A DNA stretch of 40,946 bases, taken from NCBI GenBank assembly GCA_039679645.1, contig JBDKUO010000040.1, positions 1-40,946 on the forward strand, in the 5' to 3' direction. Both the position numbers and the translations under genes were made by a program. This document shows positions 6,890 through 14,834 of this stretch, in pieces; position 1 is the stretch's first letter, and each line of letters opens with the position of its first letter. The notes beneath the pieces were generated by a model, which saw nothing but the letters and a program-made list of their open reading frames with translations, did not search any database and had not been told where the DNA came from. Source of the DNA: Armatimonadota bacterium. Lineage in GTDB: Bacteria; Armatimonadota; UBA5829.

Positions 6890-9268
6890 TCAGTCGACTA
6901 CATTCAATACGATAATCTTTCCGGTATCCGTCTTTTCAGGCGCAAGAACACCGTCTAGAATTGTAAATGAGCCCGCCGTCAATGAAGCGCTCTGGGTCGG
7001 TCTGACGTAGACATACTGGTTCTTTCCGCTGGCGCCCATGCCAGATTTGAACTTCCATAACCCATTGTCTGCTGCCTCGGGGTAACCCCACAACCTCACG
7101 AGCAGCCCAAAACAGAGTTTATTCGACATTGCTGTCGCCATATTGACTCCTATAGGCTCCGGAAGTGATTCGCCATGACAGATAGTATCGACGGAGGTCG
7201 GCTGAATATAACGCTCACCGACTGAAGTTGTGCGCATAAGGCCTGTTATACTTACTCTGTCGCCTGACTTCACTGACGCACCTGATAATACTTTCAAGCT
7301 GCATGCACGATTGTCATCCTCAATATAGAAAGAATCACTCAGAGCGGCAGTGACTATTTTGCTTACAAGGCTTACCGACAGCCCATCACTCATACTCTTT
7401 ACATTACCGATAGGTTTCGAGGTCTCAACAGTGATGCCATCGGATTCGGCAGGCCCGCTCCAGACACCGCTTGTATTTGCGGCCTCGACATAAACGTAGT
7501 AAGTACATTCATCCTGCATAGAAAGGGAAATATCAATGTTGGTCTGCTTGCCGGCTGAGGTCCAGCCCTTGACGTAACCCGAGCCTGTGTCGGTCGGTGA
7601 TGTGCCGACGGCGTATTTATATTCACTCACCTGCGTCTCAGGATCGGTAGCGCTCCAGGATGCATGCAGCGAGCTTGTGTTGTTGGTATACTGACCATCG
7701 TCCTGGACAGCTTCGATCACCGGAGCGGTTTGATCAGGAAGGACGGCTACAGACACAGTGCACACCGATGACAGATTGCCGACGGTGTTTTGAGCGCGCA
7801 CATTGATCAAATGCTCGCCGGGAGCGACACCGGCGATTTCAAAGTTGAAATACTCAAGCACCGAATCGAACGCGCCGTCCGAAGCGGCAGCAGTTGTCCA
7901 CGAGCCGCCATCGACATTATACTCAACCTGGGTAATTTTATTTATCGTGACAGGCGTGAAAGATGGTGAATCACAGGGCACATCGTATGCCGTTCCTGTA
8001 AAGTGAAGCGTGCTGTTTGTAGTCGGGCTTGCATCCTGACATTCGGCGCTGCAATTCACTGACGTGTCTATAGGATCGAATATGCCGTCGCCGTCCGAAT
8101 CCAGCCAGCCTATCTGCCCGAGAGTCGAAGCGCACAAGTTATCGGAGTTGTCTTTCATAACACATGGCAGGCTGTCGGCATTGTTGTACGCACAGTTCGT
8201 GTTTGCAATGCCCAGATAGCCGTATGAGCCAAAATCGCAGGATGAGTAGCTCCCACAGTATTCATCCGCTGCGCCGAATATATGCCCAACTTCGTGTCTG
8301 AACACCTGGTCCATGCGGCTGTGCCCCCACAGACCACAGTCATATGTCATCACTACCATCGGGCCGTTCCTGTAGGCGAAGCTGTAAGTCCCATCCGGAA
8401 AACACCCGTCGGTATCATTATAGCTGTCGGCTACGTAGACACAAAAGCTCCAGTCCGTGTTATACTTTGTCCTTATGTCATTTATATATGCCAGAGTCAG
8501 GCTGGTCCCGTTTGCGTATGTGTCATAATATCCCAATGTGCCCAATGTGCTTACTATCCAAGCATCGGAAAACATTGAACTGAATGAAATGGGTTCACAT
8601 TCACATGCTGCACCTAGATTTTGCGCCGGCGCATCGTAATAGACCGTCAGGCGCGCCTTTGCCTCCGATTTGTCGATCCACCAATCCATTCCCTGCACAA
8701 TCTTGCCGAGCACGGATTCGATGCGGTAGCCGGACCAGTTTTCCGAACCGTTGATGCTCTCGGGAAGTATCACTCCGACTGCTATGGAGCCAATCATATA
8801 TGAACTGGTCTGGTAATATCCGGGCGCCAGGGGCGAATACTGGAGATCGGCGCCCTCAGATGTGAGAGAAACAGCATCATTAACCAGCGTCGAAGAAGCC
8901 TGGTCGGCAGAAAGAAGCGCAACATGGCGTGAGCACAATGAATTCCACACTTTCAGGCCGCATACTGAATTGGGATCCAGATCGGGGAAATTGTCGGGGC
9001 TCAATGCTTGGGTAAGGACCGCGCGGACTTGCGGAAGAGATTCGAGAGCATTTTGAGAGGTGGAGTTAGCATCACATATCAGCACTTGCGGGACAAAGAC
9101 ATGCCTTACGGCCGCACCGGCACACTCAACACTCTTGATAGCGCTGATACATTCATCTCTGCTGTTTGTGTTCAAAACCACACATACCGTATCCGCCATA
9201 ACAACAGATGCCACAAGAAACAGCACAGTGATTATAGTTAAACGCAATATTCCGCGCAGCCAGCCCAA
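6890..9268 (-). CDS. large secreted zinc metalloprotease-like protein
   Basis: A 792-residue exported protein. After an N-terminal membrane/signal segment (TIITVLFLVASVVMA) there is a region of about 300 residues leading to FRHEVGHIFGAADEYCG, an HExxHxxGxxxE-type zinc site, so it is probably a metallopeptidase. Next come a Cys-rich patch with CVMKDN, then two immunoglobulin/Fn3-like beta domains (one with TDPETQVSEYKYAVGTSP) and an OB-like C-terminal domain (LKVLSGASVKSGDRVSITGL). TTG at 9268 is chosen because GGGAGG lies eight bases upstream and places the signal segment at the terminus; a longer reading to 9322 is possible. Its substrate and whether it is catalytically active are unknown. 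Confidence 0.7.
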   Translation of the reverse strand: MGWLRGILRLTIITVLFLVASVVMADTVCVVLNTNSRDECISAIKSVECAGAAVRHVFVPQVLICDANSTSQNALESLPQVRAVLTQALSPDNFPDLDPNSVCGLKVWNSLCSRHVALLSADQASSTLVNDAVSLTSEGADLQYSPLAPGYYQTSSYMIGSIAVGVILPESINGSENWSGYRIESVLGKIVQGMDWWIDKSEAKARLTVYYDAPAQNLGAACECEPISFSSMFSDAWIVSTLGTLGYYDTYANGTSLTLAYINDIRTKYNTDWSFCVYVADSYNDTDGCFPDGTYSFAYRNGPMVVMTYDCGLWGHSRMDQVFRHEVGHIFGAADEYCGSYSSCDFGSYGYLGIANTNCAYNNADSLPCVMKDNSDNLCASTLGQIGWLDSDGDGIFDPIDTSVNCSAECQDASPTTNSTLHFTGTAYDVPCDSPSFTPVTINKITQVEYNVDGGSWTTAAASDGAFDSVLEYFNFEIAGVAPGEHLINVRAQNTVGNLSSVCTVSVAVLPDQTAPVIEAVQDDGQYTNNTSSLHASWSATDPETQVSEYKYAVGTSPTDTGSGYVKGWTSAGKQTNIDISLSMQDECTYYVYVEAANTSGVWSGPAESDGITVETSKPIGNVKSMSDGLSVSLVSKIVTAALSDSFYIEDDNRACSLKVLSGASVKSGDRVSITGLMRTTSVGERYIQPTSVDTICHGESLPEPIGVNMATAMSNKLCFGLLVRLWGYPEAADNGLWKFKSGMGASGKNQYVYVRPTQSASLTAGSFTILDGVLAPEKTDTGKIIVLNVVD

Positions 9269-9398
9269 TAAGTCACCCTCCCAACAATAGTAATAGCATG
9301 CAGGCACAGGGTTGTCAAGCAAATGTATAGTATTATGCGTTTCCTGGTACAGGACATTTCGTAGTGTTCACATGGTGGTCTTCCTTACATAAGAAAAT

Positions 9399-9423
9399 GG
9401 AACCTGTATTATAAACAGGTTCC
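9399..9423 (-). terminator. intrinsic terminator after the STN-like gene
   Basis: Perfect nine-base-pair stem GGAACCTGT/ACAGGTTCC; on the minus strand it is followed by ATTTTCTTA. It lies 41 bases beyond the stop of the split gene upstream, and also shields the metalloprotease-like gene from it. Confidence 0.65.
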
Positions 9424-9463
9424 GCTCACACATACCAGTTTTCGATGCGTACAAAACAGGTTA

Positions 9464-10389
9464 TTACTGATCTTGGGCTTTTTCTTGCATTTCTTCTTGG
9501 ATAGCTATTGCGTCCTCCTGGAGTATTTGCCTTTGCTCAGGGGTAATCATCGACATCGTCTGCATATTCATCTTTAACATGGCGCGCCTCTGTTCCTGAG
9601 GCATATTAAAGAGCATATCGGTCTGCCTTGAAACCATCAGCTTGAGAGAATCCGGATTTGCATTTAACATGGTCTGCATCACAGCGCTCATATACTCCGG
9701 CCCAATGTTGTTCATCATATCCAGATTGGCAATAATCGCCTGCTCCCTCTCCTCAGGGCTCATATTCATAAAAAGGTCCATCTGTTCTTTCGTGGTTTCC
9801 TTGAATTTGTTTACCGCCTTATTATCCTCAGCTTTTTTCGCAGCAACAGCAGCGTCATCGGTTATAACATAGACCAGCTTAAGGCCCTCTTTCTTGACAA
9901 CTGGGTCCAGAGCGGCCTGGACACCTCATCGGTTTCGCTGTGAAGCACACATTTCTTTCCCGATGAACCCGCAATGATAATATCAGGAAAGCCAAGACCT
10001 GAAGCGAGCCGAATTGTAGCAGCCAATCTATCGGGCTGTTCGAGCAACTTTGAGTTGGGATCAATATAAATCTTGCGCCAGTCCAATTTTTCTGTTTTGC
10101 ATATCGTTTCCAAAATCGTCTGCAAAGGCAATTCATTCAGCGAGATTCTTACTTTCTTCTTTACACTGGATTCAACGACTATCTTTTGCTTCGATTTATC
10201 CGCGAGTGCCTTAAATACATCGGCGGCATTCATGTCTTTTGCATCAATAGAAATTTTTGCTTCATCAGACTTGACCGCAGACTCAGCACTATTATTGCTG
10301 ACTCCCGTCTTAATTTCATCTGCCGCAAGCGCTCCAGCACAGACTGCCAGAGTTGCTGCAACAGTCAAGCAAATACCCAGGATTTTCAT
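9464..10389 (-). pseudogene. secretin-N (STN)-like exported protein, frameshifted
   Basis: Two reading frames together make one protein. The 5' part (from ATG 10389) has a signal peptide (MKILGICLTVAATLAVCAGALAA) and a secretin N-terminal-like domain: ISIDAKDMNAADVFKALADKS, KIVVESSVKKKVRISLNELPLQTILETI. It then slips out of frame after SETDE. In the neighbouring frame the sequence continues VQAALDPVVKKEGLKLVYVI and a long Met-rich helical tail (MSPEERE, MPQEQRR, MITPEQR) to 9464. The break lies at the doubled AC dinucleotide 9921-9924 (GTGT on the coding strand); removing one copy restores E-V-Q-A-A. This may be a real mutation, an assembly error, or less likely a programmed shift. No secretin channel domain follows, so it is a soluble periplasmic-type protein. 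Confidence 0.65.
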
Positions 10390-10490
10390 CTTCTTAGATA
10401 TCCTTTAGCATTCTCACGTTATGAGTTGATAATAGATAATTCGTGACCGCAAGCAATCATCCTGCTTTTGTCTACGCATTAAAATGCACT

Positions 10491-10522
10491 AACAAAAGGG
10501 AGGAGCCTCACAGACTCCTCCC
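10491..10522 (-). terminator. terminator of the hydrogenase operon
   Basis: Stem GGGAGGAG/CTCCTCCC (10498-10505 with 10515-10522) followed on the minus strand by TTTTGTTAG. It lies about 30 bases after the stop of the last hydrogenase gene and closes the array that begins near 25.3 kb. Confidence 0.85.
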
Positions 10523-10550
10523 TGCTTGCAACTTGTATTTTATATCTTGT

Positions 10551-12320
10551 CTACTCCACTTTCACTTTTACCGGCTGTTGCGCCTCTTGCTTACTTGTGC
10601 GACGAGACCGGGCGGTGTAGTGAGTGTGCAAAAGCTCATGGCTCTTGTGTGATAGAGGTTTGTCTAGGAACTCCTCGTATAGCTTAACAACAGCCGGGTT
10701 CTCATGGCTCTTGCGAATAGCCATGGCTTCGTCTTCATCATAGATCGCCTTAACGCGAGCCTTGCGGATTTCTTCAGAGGTAGGCTGGGGCTGGCCGCCG
10801 CCGCCGATGCATCCGCCGGGGCAGCACATGATCTCAATGAAGTGATAGTCCTTGAACTCGCCATTTTTAATTCCTTCGAGCACCTGTCTCGCATTGGCCA
10901 AGCCATGAGCGACGGCAGCCTTAACGGGCAGATCGCCGACCATAACAGTCGCCGACCGCACACCATCCATGCCTCGCACAGCTTTGATGTTGATATCCGG
11001 GACACTCTGGCCTGTGATGATCTCATAAGCGGTCCTAAGAGCCGCTTCCATAACGCCGCCTGTGTTACCGAATATAACAGCCGCACCGGTCGACATGCCA
11101 AGCGGATCATCGTAATCGCTGTCGGCAAGGCTGGGCAGGTCAATACCGGCCTCTTTCATCATACCTGCAGCCTCACGTGTCGTCAGGACATAGTCCACGT
11201 CCTGATATCCCGAATCGTTCATCTCGGGTCTGACGCACTCAAACTTCTTAGCGACACACGGCATGATAGAAACCGAAACTATATTTGCCGGGTCGATTCC
11301 CATCTTCTGGGCATAATACGTCTTGGCAAGCGCGCCGAACATCTGCTGCGGGCTCTTGCAACTCGACACATGCGGCAACAGTTCCGGGTAGTAATATTCG
11401 ATAAACTTGATCCATCCCGGTGAGCACGATGTAAGCTGCGGGAGCACCCCACCCGTCTTTATACGCTCGATAAGCTCGCTGCCCTCTTCCATGATCGTGA
11501 GGTCGGCGGTGAAGTCTGTATCCATCACCCGGTCGAACCCCATCATCTTAAGGGCTGTAACCATCTTACCGGTCACGCGGCTTCCGGCGGGCATGCCGAA
11601 CTCCTCACCTATGGCCGCGCGCACTGCCGGGGCAGTCTGCACAAGCACATGCTTGGCCGGGTCATATATCGCCTCCCAAATCTTGGCGGCTGGGTCATTG
11701 CCCTTGAGTGCTCCTGTGGGGCACCGATTGATGCACTGGCCGCAGTTCACGCAGACCACATCAGCAAGCTCATCACCCATACCCGGCACGATCACTGCGT
11801 TCCAGCCTCGATTTGCAGCATGCAGAGCCGCCACGCTCTGGATATCGTCACAGGTGCGCACGCATCTGTTGCAGAGGATGCACTTTTCTGGATCACGGAT
11901 CACAGACAAGCTCGATTGATCCTTGTCCCAAATCTTGCGCTCACCCTTGAAGCGTATATCCTGTATGCCGAACTCTTTCGCGAGGGCTTGAAGCTCGCAC
12001 TTGCCGCTCTTGGCGCACGTCAGACACTCCTGTGGATGGTTCGCCAGCATAAGCTCGACTATCATCTTGCGCGCCTCACGCACTCTGGGAGTATGGGTCA
12101 AGACCTCCATCCCATCGGAGACGGGATAGCAGCAAGCGGCGCAAAGTGTCCTCTGGCCCTTGACCTCGACCGAGCACACACGGCATACGCCGTCGGGCAT
12201 GAGGTCGGAGTGGTAACAGAGAGTCGGTATGTAGATTCCTGCCTTGCGGGCTGCAGCAAGGATAGTATCACCCTGTTCGGCAGTGAGTTTTTGTCCGTTT
12301 ATTGTAAGGTTAATCGCCAT
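10551..12320 (-). CDS. hydA: [FeFe] hydrogenase catalytic subunit HydA (copy 1)
   Basis: Catalytic subunit of a multimeric, electron-bifurcating type [FeFe] hydrogenase that couples H2 to NAD(P)H and ferredoxin in the cytoplasm. Domains in order: [2Fe-2S] ferredoxin (C35, C46, C49, C60), His-Cys3 cluster (H95, C99, C102, C108), two [4Fe-4S] sites (CILCNRCVRTC, CVNCGQCINRC), then the H domain with L1 TSCSPGW (297-303), L2 MPCVAKK (C355), and L3 EIMCCPGGCIGGGGQP (C500, C504), and a small-subunit-like C-terminal tail. L1 has Ser at 300 where the characterised TSCCPxW motif has the cluster ligand Cys. Length 589 fits trimeric enzymes. It is last in the operon, 80 bases after hydB1, and about 60-65% identical by eye to copy 2. 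Confidence 0.93.
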   Translation of the reverse strand: MAINLTINGQKLTAEQGDTILAAARKAGIYIPTLCYHSDLMPDGVCRVCSVEVKGQRTLCAACCYPVSDGMEVLTHTPRVREARKMIVELMLANHPQECLTCAKSGKCELQALAKEFGIQDIRFKGERKIWDKDQSSLSVIRDPEKCILCNRCVRTCDDIQSVAALHAANRGWNAVIVPGMGDELADVVCVNCGQCINRCPTGALKGNDPAAKIWEAIYDPAKHVLVQTAPAVRAAIGEEFGMPAGSRVTGKMVTALKMMGFDRVMDTDFTADLTIMEEGSELIERIKTGGVLPQLTSCSPGWIKFIEYYYPELLPHVSSCKSPQQMFGALAKTYYAQKMGIDPANIVSVSIMPCVAKKFECVRPEMNDSGYQDVDYVLTTREAAGMMKEAGIDLPSLADSDYDDPLGMSTGAAVIFGNTGGVMEAALRTAYEIITGQSVPDINIKAVRGMDGVRSATVMVGDLPVKAAVAHGLANARQVLEGIKNGEFKDYHFIEIMCCPGGCIGGGGQPQPTSEEIRKARVKAIYDEDEAMAIRKSHENPAVVKLYEEFLDKPLSHKSHELLHTHYTARSRRTSKQEAQQPVKVKVE

Positions 12321-12353
12321 AGTTTATCACCTTTTCCAGCGTTGAGAGGCTGC

Positions 12354-12388
12354 CCCCTCACCCCGGCCCTCTCCCCCAGGAGAGGGAG
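12354..12388. repeat. CCCTCTCC/GGAGAGGG palindromic intergenic element
   Basis: Wording of the widespread short element CACCCCGGCCCTCTCC...GGAGAGGG: CCCTCTCC (12367-12374) pairs with GGAGAGGG (12379-12386) around CCCCA. It fills most of the 80-base gap between hydB1 and hydA1 and could act as an mRNA hairpin between the two genes. Confidence 0.65.
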
Positions 12389-12400
12389 TTTGGGCACTGG

Positions 12401-14017
12401 TTACTTTACCTCCTCAAGAACTCTGTCCATCGCACAAGTACCTGTCGGACATTCTTTGTCTTTAACGTGAGACAGGTATTCATCTACGAAAAGAGGCAGG
12501 CTGCTCTTGAACGCAACTGCCGCAAACTGCCCAAGGCCGCACTTTGACGACGCAGCCATGGTATCGCCCAGCGATTCGAGCAGTCTTAGATCGTCCTCGC
12601 TGCCCGCGCCGGATGTCCACCAGTTCAGGATTTCCAGGATACGTTTTGTCCCCTCGCGACACGGCACGCACTGCCCGCAGCTCTCGTGATAGAAAAACTC
12701 GGCGACATTTTGCATAAGGTCTACAATACATCTGCTCTCATCGAGCACTATCAGCGCTCCCGCGCCCGGCGCAAGGTCCTCCGTGCACAGACGCCTATCC
12801 AGGGCATCCTCACCGACCACCACGCCGCTCGGCCCACCCATCAGGCACGCCTTAAAGCGTTTGCCGCTCTTGATTCCGCCTGCCATATTGTAAATGACCT
12901 CGCGCAGAGTGACCCCGAATGGAACTTCATACACGCCCGGATAAAGCACATCACCGCAGGGTGAGAATATCTTTGTGCCTTTGGTCTTATCTGTCCCGAG
13001 GCCGCAATACCAGTTGGCTCCGCTCGCAATTATATGCGGGACGGCTGCCAGGGTCTCGACGTTGTTAATGACAGTCGGACTGCCCATAAGGCCGTATGTC
13101 GGTGGGAAGGGCGGCTTCATACGAGACTCGCCGCGCTTGCCTTCCAGGGACTCCAGCAGAGCTGTCTCCTCGCCGCAAATATAGGCTCCAGCACCCTTGA
13201 AAATTTTAATATCGAAATCGAACCCTGAGCCGAATATGTTCTTGCCAAGGATTCCCATAACGCGCGCATCGGCAATGGCCTTTTCGGTATGAGATACAGA
13301 CTGTTGATACTCGCCCCTGATATATATGTAACCCTCACTTGCGCCGACTGCATAGCCCGAGATGATCATACCCTCGATCACCTGATGCGGGTCGCCCTCA
13401 AGGATAAGCCGATCCTTGAAGTTGCCCGGCTCGCCCTCGTCCGCATTACATACAACGGCCTTGTGCTTTCCACCGGCCTTTGCAGTGAACTCCCACTTGA
13501 GTCCCGTCGGGAAGCCTGCTCCACCGCGACCCTTAAGCTGGGAAGCCTTGACATGGGCGATCACATCTGCCGGTTTCATCTGCGTTAAAGCTTTGGCCAT
13601 GCCGTCATAGCCGCCGTGCGCGATATATTCGTCGATGCTGGTCGGGTCGATCACACCCACATTCTTGAGGATCACCCTCACCTCACCTGCGCGCGGTTTG
13701 GCCTTGCCGTCTACCACGGCAGCCGACGGACCCGTATATACCAGGCGCTTCACCTGCCTGCCCTTCAGCAGATGCTCTTCGACGAGTTCGGGGATATCCC
13801 CAGCAGTGACATTCGCATAAGTCACGCCCTCTGGATATATCACCAGCGCCGGACCGGCTCCGGTCAGACCCAGATCGCCCGTCTCGACTACTTTAATCTC
13901 TTTATCCAGACCCTTTTTCTTGATCTCGTCGACCAGCGCGGACTTTATGCCCATAGCGCCCTTAAGGACTGCAGGCGTGCCCGTATCCACTAAAACATGT
14001 GCTCTGTAGAATGACAT
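12401..14017 (-). CDS. hydB: HydB/NuoF-like subunit lacking its N-terminal [2Fe-2S] ligands (copy 1)
   Basis: Flavin subunit of the hydrogenase, related to NuoF: it binds FMN and NAD(P)H (GRGGAGFPTGLKWEF at about 163-177, CNADEGEPG, GAGAYICGEETALLESLEGKRG), has an SLBB domain, and a C-terminal [4Fe-4S] site (C447, C450, C453, C493). The N-terminal 90 residues still align with the thioredoxin-like ferredoxin domain of copy 2 (MSFYRAHVLV...) but contain no cysteine at all: the CAGAGC and TGCMGSC motifs read DTGTPAV and TGDLGLTG. It also lacks the C-terminal double [4Fe-4S] ferredoxin of Thermotoga-type HydB and ends ECPTGTCAMDRVLEEVK. The ATG directly follows the TAA of hydC1, with GGAGGGCAGG upstream, so the two are coupled. 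Confidence 0.92.
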   Translation of the reverse strand: MSFYRAHVLVDTGTPAVLKGAMGIKSALVDEIKKKGLDKEIKVVETGDLGLTGAGPALVIYPEGVTYANVTAGDIPELVEEHLLKGRQVKRLVYTGPSAAVVDGKAKPRAGEVRVILKNVGVIDPTSIDEYIAHGGYDGMAKALTQMKPADVIAHVKASQLKGRGGAGFPTGLKWEFTAKAGGKHKAVVCNADEGEPGNFKDRLILEGDPHQVIEGMIISGYAVGASEGYIYIRGEYQQSVSHTEKAIADARVMGILGKNIFGSGFDFDIKIFKGAGAYICGEETALLESLEGKRGESRMKPPFPPTYGLMGSPTVINNVETLAAVPHIIASGANWYCGLGTDKTKGTKIFSPCGDVLYPGVYEVPFGVTLREVIYNMAGGIKSGKRFKACLMGGPSGVVVGEDALDRRLCTEDLAPGAGALIVLDESRCIVDLMQNVAEFFYHESCGQCVPCREGTKRILEILNWWTSGAGSEDDLRLLESLGDTMAASSKCGLGQFAAVAFKSSLPLFVDEYLSHVKDKECPTGTCAMDRVLEEVK

Positions 14018-14512
14018 TTACCTGCCCTCCTTTGCCGCAATCGGTGCATACCTGGCCAAAATCCCCGGCACCATCTCGGGTGTAAGGTTGCCGTAGACGT
14101 CGTCATTGACCATCATAGCGGGCGCGACACCACATAAGCCCATGCAACTCACAGTCTCGAAAGTAAAAATGCCGTCATCCGTGGTCTCTCCCGGCTTTAT
14201 ACCGAGTTCTGCGGTGACGGCATCTCGAATCTGCTTACTGCCTTCGATATGGCATGGCGGCGAGTCGCACAGGCGCACGATGTGCTTGCCGTGCGGCTTG
14301 GTGTAGAACAGGCTGTAGAAAGTGGCGACGCCGTGGACATCACCGACGGTCACATCCAGCCTCTCGGCCACTGTCTCCATCACCTCAGGCGAGAGGTAGC
14401 CCAGCTCGTCCTGAAGCTCATGGAGCAGTGGGATCAAATTACGTTTGTCGCTGTCGTATTTTTCGATAATCTCTACGATCAGCGAATTGCATCCACACGA
14501 ATCACAACCCAC
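14018..14512 (-). CDS. hydC: HydC/NuoE-like [2Fe-2S] subunit (copy 1)
   Basis: A 164-residue thioredoxin-like [2Fe-2S] subunit that passes electrons between the flavin subunit and the rest of the hydrogenase. The helical N-terminal half (LIPLLHELQDELGYLSPEV, GDVHGVATFYSLF) and the cluster ligands CDSPPC and CMGLC are intact. The N-terminus MGCDSCGCN is unusually rich in Cys, an extra possible metal site. Start GTG 14512 follows GGAGG. The stop is immediately followed by the hydB1 start. It is separated from the preceding hydA2 by a 322-base gap. Confidence 0.92.
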   Translation of the reverse strand: MGCDSCGCNSLIVEIIEKYDSDKRNLIPLLHELQDELGYLSPEVMETVAERLDVTVGDVHGVATFYSLFYTKPHGKHIVRLCDSPPCHIEGSKQIRDAVTAELGIKPGETTDDGIFTFETVSCMGLCGVAPAMMVNDDVYGNLTPEMVPGILARYAPIAAKEGR

Positions 14513-14834
14513 AGTTTTCCTCCGAAATATTTAGTATTGATTATCTTTGATTTATTATTTTGCTGCTCGCCTTCGGTCCTCAACGTTGGGGGAGCAGAAG
14601 GATAATTTTGAATTATGAATTATTAAGTCTACTCTTGGTATATCAAGACTTCAGCCTCGGCACCTACCTGCGCCTCTGATTTCTGGACTAAAGAGGCTGT
14701 CTCAAATCCCGGACCATCCAGTCACGGAAGAGCTAAGGGGCGGCGATTCTGAAATCGCCACCCAGATTCTCATCAACGATCAGACGATACACGATCATAC
14801 GATCAGACAATCCGCGATTAAACCACAACTACTT
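14513..14834. repeat. repeat-laden gap between the two hydrogenase sets
   Basis: No gene is visible. The stretch holds CAAATCCCGGACCATC (14703-14718), which recurs exactly at 16739-16754; a small palindrome GGCGATT/AATCGCC around 14743; and near-tandem units CGATCAGACGATACACGATCATACGATCAG at about 14778-14806. AT-rich text (TTAGTATTGATTATC) at 14529-14545 resembles the gap at 20820-20850. No promoter for hydC1 is convincing. Confidence 0.5.

Noticed and set aside
9945-9960. slippery GGGAAAG heptamer in the STN-like gene as a programmed -1 shift
   Set aside because: The -1 frame meets a TGA before the downstream coding frame begins, so a shift there cannot join the two halves. A duplication of GT at the junction explains the data better.
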